DNA from: Sphingobacteriia bacterium
Lineage (GTDB): Bacteria > Bacteroidota > Bacteroidia > Bacteroidales > UBA7960
Assembly: GCA_011390575.1 (NCBI GenBank)
Contig: JAABSE010000004.1
Span: 36,685 to 100,684 of the forward strand
Direction: 5' to 3'
DNA: 64,000 bases
In this document: piece after piece, positions 8,352 to 17,348 of the stretch
Numbering within the stretch: the stretch's first letter is position 1
How the letters are laid out: each line of letters opens with the position of its first letter
Position numbers and translations under genes: made by a program
The notes under the pieces: model-generated
Databases searched by the model: none
What the model saw: the letters and a program-made list of their open reading frames with translations, nothing else
Told to the model about the DNA's origin: nothing

Positions 8352-9812
8352 ATGGAAAAGAAACTATCAGATCTGGCTCCTCAGCCAATGTGGAACTATT
8401 TTGCAGAGATTTGCAACATTCCCCACCCTTCCAAGAAAGAAGAAAAAATCATTGAATATGTAAAAAGTTTTGGAGAAAAACTCGGGCTTGAGACCCATGT
8501 GGATGAGGCTGGAAATATTGTCATCAGAAAACCTGCCACACCGGGATTTGAAAACCGTAGCACTGTAATCCTGCAAAGCCACCTGGATATGGTTCCCCAG
8601 AAAAATAACGATACGGAGCACGACTTTGACAAAGACCCCATTCAGCCTTACATTGACAACGAGTGGGTAAAGGCCCGAGGCACCACCCTGGGTGCTGACA
8701 ATGGTATGGGAGTAGCAGCTGCAATGGCTGTACTTTCGGATAATACCATGAAGCATGGCCCGGTGGAAGCACTGTTTACCATTGATGAAGAAACCGGTAT
8801 GACAGGAGCTTTTGCCTTGAAAGAAGGCTTTCTTAAAGGGGACATTCTGCTCAATCTTGACTCGGAAGACGAAGGTGAATTGTATATAGGATGTGCCGGT
8901 GGTGTAGACACTACTGCTGTATTTCCCTATAAAACCGTAAATGTTGTAGGTGCTACCGAAGCCTGGAAACTGGAAGTAAAAGGCCTCAAGGGAGGTCACT
9001 CCGGACTTGATATCCATTTGGGCCGTGGCAATGCCAATAAAATCCTTACCCGTATTCTGTGGCAGGCACACCGTGAATTGCAACTGCAAATCAGCTCCAT
9101 TGACGGAGGAAGTCTGCGAAATGCAATCCCTCGCGAGGCCAGTGCCCTGGTTGTGGTTCCCAAAGAAAACCAGGATGAGTTTAAAAACCTGGTTGAAAAC
9201 CTTACGACCCGTATTAAAAATGAGCTCAAAAACATGGAGCCCGACCTGGTCATTCAACTCGTTAAAACAGATATACCTGATACTGTAATTGACTCGGAAG
9301 TTACCTCCCGGATGCTCAATGGAGTTTATGCCTGTCCCAATGGAGTTATCCGCATGACTGATGATATGCCCGGAGTGGTGGAAACCAGCACCAACCTGGC
9401 CATTGTAAAATCTGACGGAAATAAGATTGAAATATGCACCCTGCAGAGAAGCGCGGTAGACTCGGCCAAAGACGATTTGTGTCATATGCTGCGCAGCGTA
9501 TTTGAAATGGCAGGAGCCGAAGTGGAACACAGCGGTTCGTATCCGGGATGGAAGCCCAATATGGAATCTCCTATCCTTAACACCATGAAAAATGTTTACA
9601 GCAATAAGTATGGAAAAACACCCGCTGTAAAAGTGATACATGCAGGTCTTGAATGCGGCATCATCGGAGGGGTATATCCCAATCTTGATATGATTTCTTT
9701 CGGGCCCACCATCCGCAACCCCCATTCTCCCGATGAGAAAGTAAACATCAAAACGGTTGCTCTTTTCTGGGATTTCCTGAAAGAAACCCTTGCCAATGCT
9801 CCCGAAAAATAG
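8352..9812 (+). CDS. pepD: aminoacyl-histidine dipeptidase (PepD, M20 metallopeptidase)
   Basis: This 486-residue cytosolic enzyme hydrolyses a broad range of dipeptides, including Xaa-His. The M20 zinc site is visible: the first His/Asp in VILQSHLDMV, the bridging Asp in LGADNGMGVA, the catalytic and metal-binding Glu pair in TIDEETGMTGAF, then LLNLDSEDEGE, and a C-terminal ligand His in the FGPTIRNPHSPDEKV region. The family-typical GGHSGLDIHLGRGNANK is present in the lid domain. The length matches the family (about 480). It is transcribed alone, facing arfB. Confidence 0.95.
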   Translation: MEKKLSDLAPQPMWNYFAEICNIPHPSKKEEKIIEYVKSFGEKLGLETHVDEAGNIVIRKPATPGFENRSTVILQSHLDMVPQKNNDTEHDFDKDPIQPYIDNEWVKARGTTLGADNGMGVAAAMAVLSDNTMKHGPVEALFTIDEETGMTGAFALKEGFLKGDILLNLDSEDEGELYIGCAGGVDTTAVFPYKTVNVVGATEAWKLEVKGLKGGHSGLDIHLGRGNANKILTRILWQAHRELQLQISSIDGGSLRNAIPREASALVVVPKENQDEFKNLVENLTTRIKNELKNMEPDLVIQLVKTDIPDTVIDSEVTSRMLNGVYACPNGVIRMTDDMPGVVETSTNLAIVKSDGNKIEICTLQRSAVDSAKDDLCHMLRSVFEMAGAEVEHSGSYPGWKPNMESPILNTMKNVYSNKYGKTPAVKVIHAGLECGIIGGVYPNLDMISFGPTIRNPHSPDEKVNIKTVALFWDFLKETLANAPEK

Positions 9813-9912
9813 TTGATTGTTTTTGGCGTTACTATTTGTTGCCCGGGAACCTGATTACTTATTGATATAAAACAACAAACCTGAATGGAACACGAACGGA
9901 CCTCCGACTGTG

Positions 9913-10326
9913 TTACCAATCAGGTTTTTTTCTTTGCTGTTTTTGCTCCGACTGTTTCTTTTTCAGTTGAAGTCTTTTTTCACGGCTTCGGCGCCCGGCA
10001 CGGGTAGGAATCCGCTTTTTGACAGGCCTGAACGCCTCGAATATCATTGCACGAAACCGTTCAACACAATCCTCCCGGTTTCTTAGCTGCGATCGGGTTT
10101 TCTCTGAAACGATTATCAACTCCCCTTCTTTATTAATTCTTGCTGAAAGCTTTTCCTTCAACACCAGCTTCTCTTCGGGGGTGAGCAAATCAGACCCCTG
10201 TAGGTCCCACCTCAGCTCCACACGTGTATTCACTTTGTTAACGTGCTGCCCACCGGCACCACTGCTTCTTGAGGCTTGAAAAGTGCATTCAGAAAGGAGA
10301 ATATCCGGATTGGGTCCTGTATACAT
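9913..10326 (-). CDS. arfB: alternative ribosome-rescue peptidyl-tRNA hydrolase ArfB
   Basis: This 137-residue protein contains the release-factor-type catalytic GGQ in SSGAGGQHVNKVNTRVEL (about residues 22-39). It also has the lysine/arginine-rich C-terminal tail (REKRLQLKKKQSEQKQQRKK) that enters the mRNA channel of stalled ribosomes in ArfB/YaeJ. It lacks the codon-recognition domains of RF1/RF2, and the length is that of ArfB. It therefore probably frees peptides from non-stop ribosomes. No tmRNA gene was seen in this window. It is monocistronic and converges on pepD. Confidence 0.92.
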   Translation of the reverse strand: MYTGPNPDILLSECTFQASRSSGAGGQHVNKVNTRVELRWDLQGSDLLTPEEKLVLKEKLSARINKEGELIIVSEKTRSQLRNREDCVERFRAMIFEAFRPVKKRIPTRAGRRSREKRLQLKKKQSEQKQQRKKPDW

Positions 10327-10613
10327 TGCGTTGTTTTTGGTGAGATTAAACAGTTGATCCTGACTTCAAATTTACATAAGTTTGATTCACAAAACAATCC
10401 TGTCTCAAAATACACATCACCTGCCGCACCTTACCTTCTGATTTACTGCATATTACCATTTCCCGATTCAACGCACAGTAATTAATTTCATTCTAATTGA
10501 AGAATTCAACAAGTTGGATTGTTTTTTTTTGCTTTCTGTCTGCATAAGGCTGTTTTACAATCTACAACACAAAAAAACTTTGTAGCTTTATCCAGCAAAA
10601 CAAAAAACATTCT

Positions 10614-12581
10614 GTGAACCGACTTATCATAAGCTTTATTTTTATCATCTTCTGCCATGCAGCCGCAGGGGAGGAACAGACTATTCCCCTTGAATCAGTT
10701 CAATGGGATGAAGATACAGAAAGATGGACAGATACAGGCACAGAGACAGGAAGCAAGAGCTTTTTTTTGCAACAGGCCGCGCAAATTGAAGACCCCCGGG
10801 AAAGACTGGAATATCTTGTTAATCAAACCTGGGCAAACCGCAACTCGCTCCCGGAGGTTTCACTGGCATTAGGCTTGAAAGCTATTGAAATGGCTGACAG
10901 CCTGGGGGATTACTACAACCTGGTTAAGTCACATAGTTTTACAGGGGTAGCCTATCGGTTGCTTGGAGACTATAACAAAGCTATTGAATTGTTCTTCAAA
11001 GGACTGCAATTATCAAGGGAGCATAACATTCCTCAACAGGAAGGCTATGCCTACATCAACATTGCCAATCTCTATATCTACATTGAATTTTATACCCAGG
11101 CACTTGAAAACCTCGGGCCTGCCATGGACATAGCCCGCGAGATCGGGGATCAGGAAATGCTCTCTTATGCATTCTTAAACCAGGGTCGTGTGCTTATGCA
11201 TCTGAACCGCACAGAAGAAGCCATTGAGAGTATTACCCGTTCGCTGGAAATCAGAAAAGAAACCGATAATGTACCCGGACAGGCTGTTTGTTACAAATAC
11301 CTGGGAGACATCCACTTCAATCATGAGAACCTTGCTGCAGCAGGTGAAAACTATGAACTCGCCCTCAGCACAGTGAGAACAGAACAGGACCGACATCTGC
11401 ATGCCAACATTGTATTAAAACAATCGCAGATCCATTGCAAAGCAAAGAATTTCCAGGCTGCGCAGCCACTGGCTCAAAAAGCCCTGGAGCTGGGCAGGGA
11501 GGTCAACTCAAGGCTTCTGATACACGATGCATTGAAGGTATTATCCAAAGTAGATCTGCAGAATGGCAACTATCGTTTAGCTACGCAGAAACTCAATGAA
11601 ATGAATTTGTATGCTGATACACTTTTCAACCAGCAGCTGTCGGAAAAAGTCCTCAGCATGGAGTTTCAACTGGAGAGACAAAAACAGGAGGCAGCCCTTG
11701 ATATTCTTAAAAAAGACAAGGAAATTCAGGCATTAACACTTGACAGACAACGCTTTATTAATGCAGGGCTAATCATTTTCATACTGTTCCTGGGAATTTC
11801 AGGCAGTATCATGCTTATCCTAATCAGAAAACTCAACGAAAAAAACAAGCTTCTCCTTGTGCAAAAAGAAGAACTGAAGCAAACCAATACGGCCAAAGAC
11901 AGGATGTTTATGGTCATTGGACATGATTTGCGCGGACCTGTATGGAATCTGAGAGCGCTCATTGAGTTGCTCAAAGAAGAACAGGATTCTTTTGCCAATG
12001 CCGATATGCATGAAAACTTTACAGCGCTGTCCAGGGCTGTTCAGTCTGTTAGCGATTTGCTGGAGAATCTTTTATACTGGGCCAAGTCACAGGATGGTAA
12101 AATCATTTTTAAGCCCGGCCCCACCGACTTGAAGTACCTTACCACCAAAAGCATTGAACCCTATAAAACATGGGCTGACACAAAAAACGTATCTATTGAA
12201 TTACAAACGGAAATGAAAACGGCCATGGTCAATGCAGATGAAAACATGGTTCAGACCGTTATCAGGAATCTTTTGTCCAACGCCATCAAGTATTCCTTCA
12301 AGGATGGCGTCATCTCCATTACGTTGACAGAAATAAATCAGCATTGCAGATTTTCTATCAGAGACAACGGGACGGGCATTAAACAGGAGCAGATTGATCT
12401 GATTTTCAGCAACGAAACGGCCCTTACTACCAAAGGAACAGGCAATGAGATAGGTTCAGGGATTGGTCTGGGACTTTGCCGGGACTTTATCAACAGGCAT
12501 GGAAGCGACATCCAGGTTGAAAGTGCACCCAATAAAGGCACCCGCTTCTTTTTTGACTTACCTTTGATGAAAAGACCCTGA
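10614..12581 (+). CDS. TPR-containing sensor histidine kinase
   Basis: The 655-residue protein starts at GTG 10614, and its N-terminus is a signal-like helix (MNRLIISFIFIIFCHAAAGE). Residues of about 55-350 form a periplasmic array of TPR-like repeats (for example LGDYNKAIELFFKGLQLS and YAYINIANLYIYIEF). A coiled coil leads into one membrane span at about 383-403 (INAGLIIFILFLGISGSIML). The cytoplasmic kinase has a HisKA box with H437 in MVIGHDLRGPVWNL, an N box (VIRNLLSNAIKYS), a G1 box (IRDNGTGI) and a G2 box (GIGLGLCRDFI). No receiver domain or regulator gene is adjacent, so the partner is elsewhere. The 287 bases upstream hold no other gene. Confidence 0.92.
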   Translation: MNRLIISFIFIIFCHAAAGEEQTIPLESVQWDEDTERWTDTGTETGSKSFFLQQAAQIEDPRERLEYLVNQTWANRNSLPEVSLALGLKAIEMADSLGDYYNLVKSHSFTGVAYRLLGDYNKAIELFFKGLQLSREHNIPQQEGYAYINIANLYIYIEFYTQALENLGPAMDIAREIGDQEMLSYAFLNQGRVLMHLNRTEEAIESITRSLEIRKETDNVPGQAVCYKYLGDIHFNHENLAAAGENYELALSTVRTEQDRHLHANIVLKQSQIHCKAKNFQAAQPLAQKALELGREVNSRLLIHDALKVLSKVDLQNGNYRLATQKLNEMNLYADTLFNQQLSEKVLSMEFQLERQKQEAALDILKKDKEIQALTLDRQRFINAGLIIFILFLGISGSIMLILIRKLNEKNKLLLVQKEELKQTNTAKDRMFMVIGHDLRGPVWNLRALIELLKEEQDSFANADMHENFTALSRAVQSVSDLLENLLYWAKSQDGKIIFKPGPTDLKYLTTKSIEPYKTWADTKNVSIELQTEMKTAMVNADENMVQTVIRNLLSNAIKYSFKDGVISITLTEINQHCRFSIRDNGTGIKQEQIDLIFSNETALTTKGTGNEIGSGIGLGLCRDFINRHGSDIQVESAPNKGTRFFFDLPLMKRP

Positions 12582-12686
12582 CAAATTCTCAAAAAGCCAT
12601 CGAATCATAATCTGCTAACAGGCAATACATTGAAAAATATATTGTAAAAAAACGGGAAAAGGGCTATCATACATAGATTTTTTTCC

Positions 12687-12694
12687 TACTTTTG
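12687..12694 (+). promoter_or_regulatory. minus-7 box of the tRNA-Tyr/tRNA-Gly transcript
   Basis: TACTTTTG matches TAnnTTTG and lies 38 bases before tRNA-Tyr. No clear minus-33 TTG was found at the standard spacing. Confidence 0.5.
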
Positions 12695-12732
12695 CCCTCA
12701 CAATTTCAACAGCATATTGTTCTTTACACAAC

Positions 12733-12814
12733 GGGGGGGTTCCAGAGCGGTCAAATGGGGCAGACTGTAAATCTGTTGGCTAAGCCTTCGGAGGTTCGAA
12801 TCCTTCCCCCCCCA
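12733..12814 (+). tRNA. tRNA-Tyr (anticodon GTA)
   Basis: The acceptor stem pairs seven G (12733-12739) with seven C (12807-12813), with discriminator A at 12814. The anticodon loop CTGTAAA lies between GCAGA and TCTGT, giving GTA. A long variable arm (TTGGCTAAGCCTTC region) and the T arm GGAGG-TTCGAAT-CCTTC fit a class II tRNA-Tyr. CCA is not encoded. Confidence 0.95.
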
Positions 12815-12821
12815 CTTTTTT

Positions 12822-12897
12822 GCGGAAGTAGCTCATCCGGTAGAGCGACAGCCTTCCAAGCTGTAGGTGGCGGGTTCGAGTCCCGTCTTCCGCTCCA
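12822..12897 (+). tRNA. tRNA-Gly (anticodon TCC)
   Basis: The acceptor stem pairs GCGGAAG with CTTCCGC, the anticodon loop is CTTCCAA between ACAGC-type stems, and the T loop is TTCGAGT. CCA is encoded at 12895-12897. It lies seven bases after tRNA-Tyr and is clearly in the same transcript. Confidence 0.95.
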
Positions 12898-12911
12898 GAC
12901 AAATAAATCGA

Positions 12912-12941
12912 GGATATCTGATTTTCAGGTATCCTTTTTTT
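12912..12941 (+). terminator. rho-independent terminator of the tRNA pair
   Basis: The arms GGATATCTGA and TCAGGTATCC enclose a short T-rich loop and are followed by seven T. It ends the tRNA-Tyr/Gly transcript, so no tRNA-Thr or tuf gene follows as in many relatives. Confidence 0.8.
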
Positions 12942-12988
12942 ATGCCATTAATGGAGAGGAGCTGCTGTAAAGAGTATTTTTTCCAATG

Positions 12989-13447
12989 TTACAGCGACAA
13001 ATATCTCACTTTAAGCAACGGAATGATTTTCTGGTCAATGGGAAAAGTAAGCATATCAGCTTTCAGATCGGCAAGCCTTACCCACCGGAAAGATTGGGCC
13101 CCTTCTATGGTCTCTTTAAAATCAAAAGCTTTGCCTGAAGTACGGAAAGAAAGGGGATCTTTAATTTCTACCCTGTAATAAATGCTTATAAGCTGCTGGG
13201 GTTCTTCCAGCAGCCGGGTAGGCTGAAAGTAATCAGTGGTATATATGTGCTCTATGATTTCGATATCCTGACCTGTTTCTTCCTGAAATTCCCTCCTGAG
13301 GCAGTCAGCAGTACCCTCGCCCAATTCCAGGCCACCTCCCGGAAATTTTGTCATCCGCATTCCCAGTCGAAATTCGTCGGTAAGCAGTATGGATCCATCT
13401 CGCAATACTATGCCATACACCCGGATATTAAAAGTAGTAATCTTCAT
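12989..13447 (-). CDS. NUDIX hydrolase
   Basis: This 152-residue protein carries a complete Nudix box, GLELGEGTADCLRREFQEET plus the closing G, which matches GX5EX7REUXEEXGU and supplies the metal-binding glutamates. Nudix enzymes hydrolyse nucleoside diphosphates linked to another group. The substrate cannot be told from this sequence. It is the last gene of a minus-strand group behind mnmD (26 bases apart), a methyltransferase and a DUF1801 gene. A housekeeping nucleotide clean-up role is likely but unproven. Confidence 0.9.
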   Translation of the reverse strand: MKITTFNIRVYGIVLRDGSILLTDEFRLGMRMTKFPGGGLELGEGTADCLRREFQEETGQDIEIIEHIYTTDYFQPTRLLEEPQQLISIYYRVEIKDPLSFRTSGKAFDFKETIEGAQSFRWVRLADLKADMLTFPIDQKIIPLLKVRYLSL

Positions 13448-13473
13448 CTCTTGATAATTGTGTTCAGAATATT

Positions 13474-14160
13474 TTACACAGGCTTAACCGCTCTGCTCAT
13501 TTCGCGTTTTCCTTTGGGGCCCGGTATTTTATTTACCTCAAACCCGGCAGCTTTCAGGGCTCTGCGTACGTCACCCTTTACACAGTAGGTTACCAGCACC
13601 CCTCCGGGTTTCATGCTGCTGTAAATTTTCTCAAACATCTGCGCTGACCACATCTCCGGTTGGGTGTCTGGGCCAAAAGCATCAAAAAACACCAAATGAT
13701 ACTTGCTTTCATCAAACACCTTGTCCTGCAACGGCGTTTGAAAACATCTGATAAAAAACCAATCCTTATAATTGGTGTAGTTCTCATCTCCTGCTAAATG
13801 AATACATCCAAACAAGTCCTCAATCCAGGGTTCTTTGAACAACCGCGGATAATTCAGGAGTTGTAGCAACGAGGGTTCAACCGGATAGGGTTCAAGAGCT
13901 TCATACAGAATTCTGGATTTTCTCAACAAAGCCTCCCTGCCGGCAAGTAAGGCATTCAAGCCAGTGCCCAGGCCTATTTCAAGAATAAACAGCGGGTTGG
14001 GCAACACTTCAAAAGCATGCAAACCACTGTTGATGAAAACATGCTGCGATTCCTGCAAAGCACCGTTTACCGAATGATATTGCTCATCAAACCCCTGGAG
14101 TTTCAGGGTGTGTGAGCCGTCTGAGGTTTCTATCAGTTCCGGGCGGAAAGGATTTTCCAT
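13474..14160 (-). CDS. mnmD: tRNA wobble-uridine methyltransferase MnmD (MnmC methyltransferase domain)
   Basis: The 228-residue protein corresponds to the methyltransferase half of MnmC, which converts 5-aminomethyl(-2-thio)uridine 34 of tRNA to the methylaminomethyl form using SAM. Signatures are LFILEIGLGTGLNALLA (SAM site), VFFDAFGPDTQPEMWSA (the DAF-P catalytic region) and GGVLVTYCVKGDVRRAL, with a GPKGKREMSRA tail. The oxidase half of MnmC is absent, as in other stand-alone MnmD proteins. It lies 12 bases downstream of the SAM methyltransferase gene on the same strand. Confidence 0.92.
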   Translation of the reverse strand: MENPFRPELIETSDGSHTLKLQGFDEQYHSVNGALQESQHVFINSGLHAFEVLPNPLFILEIGLGTGLNALLAGREALLRKSRILYEALEPYPVEPSLLQLLNYPRLFKEPWIEDLFGCIHLAGDENYTNYKDWFFIRCFQTPLQDKVFDESKYHLVFFDAFGPDTQPEMWSAQMFEKIYSSMKPGGVLVTYCVKGDVRRALKAAGFEVNKIPGPKGKREMSRAVKPV

Positions 14161-14172
14161 GGAGTTTGGGTA

Positions 14173-14907
14173 TTATTTTTTGTTTGGGACTTGCCCGGCC
14201 ACAGACAATCGGGCGATAAAATTATCATTTTCTCCCCTGTAAAATATTTCACAGTCCAACGCGGCAAGGGAGGCCACATTACTAAGGCTTTCATAATCAA
14301 CAAAAAGCCATTTGAAAGGTTCGCCCCGATGGCTTTTGTATTGAAGCTGGTAAATGATTTCGCCATAATAATCTCCGGTAAGGTCAATCATTACTGAACC
14401 GTCTTCCTCTTCGTACATGTAAAGTAAGTCTGTAGATTCGAGATAAATACTGCCCCCGGGAGCAAGCAGGCCCGCAGCATGCAAAAGCAAGTCCTTTAGC
14501 TTGTCCAGGGTTTGCGCCATTCCGGTTCCATTCATCAAAAACAGAATAGTATCATATTTCTGATCCCTGAAGGAAAAAAAATCTTTTACCTGTGCTTTTT
14601 CAATTCCACGTTGCCGCATACATTCCACCGCTCCGGGGCTTACATCAATGGCCGTTACGTCAAGTCCCTTTTCTTTGAGATACAAGGTATGACTTCCGGC
14701 ACCGGCTCCCACATCCAGAACACTTCCCCTGCATGCCTCGAGCGTAAGCTTCTCCCATTCTGGCATTTGAGAATAGTCACGAAAAAAATAAGACACCGGC
14801 AATACTTCCGTTTCGGAAATATTGATGTCTACCAGGATGCTTTCCCGGGTTTGTCCTTCCATGTAATCTTTAAATGCCAGGCCAAAAATATCGGTTGCGT
14901 TCGTCAT
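14173..14907 (-). CDS. class I SAM-dependent methyltransferase, substrate unknown
   Basis: This 244-residue protein has a Rossmann-type SAM fold: motif I SVLDVGAGAGSHTLYLKEKG, an acidic end of strand 2 (VTAIDVSPGA), motif II around YDTILFLMNGTGMAQTL and post-motif GGSIYLESTDLLYMYEEEDG. The N-terminal part (to about residue 60) is helical and ends in WEKLTLEACRG. No substrate-specific motif was recognised. Its start ATG overlaps the stop of the DUF1801 gene by four bases (ATGA), so the two are translationally coupled. Confidence 0.85.
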   Translation of the reverse strand: MTNATDIFGLAFKDYMEGQTRESILVDINISETEVLPVSYFFRDYSQMPEWEKLTLEACRGSVLDVGAGAGSHTLYLKEKGLDVTAIDVSPGAVECMRQRGIEKAQVKDFFSFRDQKYDTILFLMNGTGMAQTLDKLKDLLLHAAGLLAPGGSIYLESTDLLYMYEEEDGSVMIDLTGDYYGEIIYQLQYKSHRGEPFKWLFVDYESLSNVASLAALDCEIFYRGENDNFIARLSVAGQVPNKK

Positions 14908-15275
14908 TTTTTTCTTTTTGATTTGTAAGGAATTGTTTTATCCAGCAGCAGTGCCTCATGGATGATTTCCAATATTTTTTCAACAGGTATATCTGCCACG
15001 TTGTGAAAGGCGATTCCGGCAATCTGTTTACGTCCGTTAAAGGAAAGCAATTGCTGAGCATCCGATAACTCATTGCCTCTCAGAAAGGCCAGTTCTATCT
15101 GCCCGTCTTTCAGTGGATTCAAATAACAAATCCAGCTTTTCTGATAATAAAAGGGAATCCTGAACCGGATCTTATCTGCCAGGTTCAGCTCCTTTTTAAG
15201 CAACCGATGAAAGAACTCCATCAAAGCTTTCTGTTCACCCTCAAAGTCGGTTATATACTCTTCTACATCTGTCAT
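14904..15275 (-). CDS. DUF1801 family protein
   Basis: The 123-residue protein shows the DUF1801 (YdhG-like) pattern: an N-terminal helix, ADKIRFRIPFYYQKSWICYL, then IELAFLRGNEL and a C-terminal alpha segment with a basic tail (KSKRKK). The biochemical role of the family is not established. It is the first gene of the four-gene minus-strand operon that includes mnmD. A fragment of a dispersed repeat (15297-15334) lies directly upstream. Confidence 0.75.
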   Translation of the reverse strand: MTDVEEYITDFEGEQKALMEFFHRLLKKELNLADKIRFRIPFYYQKSWICYLNPLKDGQIELAFLRGNELSDAQQLLSFNGRKQIAGIAFHNVADIPVEKILEIIHEALLLDKTIPYKSKRKK

Positions 15276-15573
15276 GCCGATGGTATTATTTCAGCCGTGA
15301 GTGTCAATAGTATTGTCATGGCCCGGTTCGATTTCACAAATGAGTTTCCACAATCGGGCTGGTAAAATTACCAAATTTATCAGCAATGAAAGCATACTGT
15401 TTCCACAGATGCAAATATGGGATCATATTATTTTCCTCTGATTTTTATTTTTATTTAGCAAAATAATTGGTAAATTCATAGCATGTAATGCCATGATACC
15501 AGTTTAACGCCCTCCCCTGAAGCATCAAAAAGGCGATTACACTCAACAACTTATTCATCAATACCCGTAAATC
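15276..15573. other. intergenic stretch with a dispersed-repeat fragment
   Basis: These 298 bases separate the divergent DUF1801 and patatin genes. Positions 15297-15334 match the right end of a repeat found at about 41519-41658 and 52465-52638 (core TGTCAATAGTATTGTCATGG). Nothing else was identified. Confidence 0.5.
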
Positions 15574-16812
15574 ATGAAAGAATTTTTGGAAAATGCAGAA
15601 TTTCAGCAACTAGTGAAATCTGTTGATGAGATTGTCAAAAGCAAAAAGCGGTTTTCTGACGTAGAAGATGCGCAGGGTTATCAATATGTAGACCTTGTGC
15701 AGGAAGGAGGTGGTGTGCTGGGAATCGCACTGGTAGGATACACCTATATTCTGGAAAGAGCGGGAATCCGCTTTTTCAGCCTTGCAGGAACCTCTGCAGG
15801 GGCCATCAATACGATGATGATCGCAGGACTGGGACCCCTGGAAGAGCCCAAATCAGAAAAAATACTGGAAATCCTCAGCAACAAAGACCTTTTTGAGCTT
15901 GTGGACGGAGACCGTTCTGTGAGAAGTCTGGTACAAAAAGCCATAAGAGGCGAATCGGGTATCGGCTGGCTGATTGTATGGAATATCCGCCGGTTTTACC
16001 GAACACTCAAGCAGAAGCTGGGCCTCAACCCGGGAAATGATTTTGAAAAATGGATTACTGCTGAACTGAAGAGTGTAAACATCAATAGCATGGGAGATAT
16101 TATGCGGCTCAGAGAAAAGCTTCCGGAGGGATTAAAACATGTATCGGGAACTGATATTTCTAACATGACCCCACGACTTGCTATCATTGCAGCCGATATT
16201 ACTACCCACAGTAAAATAGAATTTCCCCGCATGTCTGAATTGTTTTATGCAGACCCCCTGGCTGTAACCCCCGCGTCGGTAGTAAGAACCTCCATGTCGA
16301 TTCCCATTTTCTTTGAACCTGTCACCATAAAGGATATCCCTAATCATGGAGTAAGTCAGGACAAAAAATGGGCAGAGCATTGCGGTTACCATGGCGAAGT
16401 GCCTCCTGAAATAAATTTTGTTGACGGTGGATTGTTATCCAACTTTCCTATCAATGTATTTCACCGACGGGATGGTGGCGTGCCCAACAAACCAACTTTT
16501 GGGGTCCGATTGAGCACCTATCGCAAGGAGTACTCCAAAATCAACGGCCTGATGCCCATGATGGGCGCCATGATCAGTTCCATGCGCCAGATTCATGATT
16601 ATGACTTTCTGTTGCGCAACCCCGACTACTCGCATCTGATATGCCATGTGGACGCTGACAAGGATTTCAACTGGCTCGACTTCGGAATCGAAAGACCCGA
16701 TCAGGTGAAGATGTTTATCCATGGGGCAAGAGAGGCGCTGAAATTTCTCCAGACATTTAACTGGGAAAACTATAAAGATATCCGCAGATCGCTTGCCAAA
16801 AAAGGAAAGTAG
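15574..16812 (+). CDS. patatin-like phospholipase
   Basis: The 412-residue protein has the patatin lipase core. The oxyanion loop EGGGVLGIALVG is followed by the nucleophile elbow GTSAG with Ser74 in LAGTSAGAINTMM. The second dyad residue is Asp284 in NFVDGGLLSNFPINVF. The family hydrolyses acyl ester bonds of phospholipids or related lipids. No signal peptide is seen, so it acts in the cytoplasm or is exported by another route. An insert of about 100 residues (roughly 110-210, rich in charged helices) lies between the motifs. It is monocistronic and converges on the DUF2237 gene. Confidence 0.9.
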   Translation: MKEFLENAEFQQLVKSVDEIVKSKKRFSDVEDAQGYQYVDLVQEGGGVLGIALVGYTYILERAGIRFFSLAGTSAGAINTMMIAGLGPLEEPKSEKILEILSNKDLFELVDGDRSVRSLVQKAIRGESGIGWLIVWNIRRFYRTLKQKLGLNPGNDFEKWITAELKSVNINSMGDIMRLREKLPEGLKHVSGTDISNMTPRLAIIAADITTHSKIEFPRMSELFYADPLAVTPASVVRTSMSIPIFFEPVTIKDIPNHGVSQDKKWAEHCGYHGEVPPEINFVDGGLLSNFPINVFHRRDGGVPNKPTFGVRLSTYRKEYSKINGLMPMMGAMISSMRQIHDYDFLLRNPDYSHLICHVDADKDFNWLDFGIERPDQVKMFIHGAREALKFLQTFNWENYKDIRRSLAKKGK

Positions 16813-16817
16813 CGTTC

Positions 16818-17186
16818 TTAACCTGATGCATCTTCCTGGTATTGGATCAGAACATCAAGACTTACATATTCAAGGGTTTTTTCGTGTGTGGCTTCCAGTT
16901 TTAAGGTGGGAGCTACACCCGCTTTAAGAGCTTCCACCCAACGACTGGCACAAAGGCACCAGTAATCGCCGGGCTTAAGCCCCGGAAATTGATAAGCAGG
17001 AACCGGAGTTATCAAGTCGTTTCCACGCTCACGTGAAAACTGTAAAAAAGCGTCTGTCACTTTTGCACATACGGTATGGGTTCCCAAATCAGACGGCCCT
17101 GTAAGGCAACTCCCATCACGGTAATAACCGGTAAGCGGATCCCTGCTGCATTCCATCAGGGGACCTCCTAAAACATTTTTTCCCAT
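16818..17186 (-). CDS. DUF2237 family protein
   Basis: This 122-residue protein matches the DUF2237 pattern from end to end: an N-terminal NVLGGPLMECSRDPLTGYYR, DGSCLTGPSDLGTHTVCAKV, FSRERGNDLITPVPAYQFPG and GDYWCLCASRWVEALKAG. Conserved Cys residues (in MECS, TVCA and WCLCA) could bind a metal, but this is inference. The function of the family is unknown. The gene converges on the patatin gene with 5 bases between stops. Confidence 0.85.
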   Translation of the reverse strand: MGKNVLGGPLMECSRDPLTGYYRDGSCLTGPSDLGTHTVCAKVTDAFLQFSRERGNDLITPVPAYQFPGLKPGDYWCLCASRWVEALKAGVAPTLKLEATHEKTLEYVSLDVLIQYQEDASG

Positions 17187-17348
17187 AAATACCTGCTAAA
17201 GGATTAGTATTGAGATAAAAAACACAAACCTCACGAAGTTGTTTAATAGTGTGGAAGATCCAATCTCATTTTCCCGTCGAAGGATCGCTTATACAATCTG
17301 CAATTTTTACTATTTTCGTAAAAGAAACCGAACATCAAATTATACGTT

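Noticed and set aside
8367..9725. 452-codon open frame on the minus strand across pepD
   Set aside because: It is the antisense of a strongly conserved dipeptidase, with no recognisable motif and no promoter. Long antisense frames arise from codon bias.
9880..9930. Hairpin AACCTGA/TCAGGTT followed by T run between pepD and arfB
   Set aside because: The stem is short and the loop long, so a terminator is possible but not convincing enough to list.
12692..12970. 92-codon plus-strand frame
   Set aside because: It runs through tRNA-Tyr and tRNA-Gly and their terminator, so it is not a gene.
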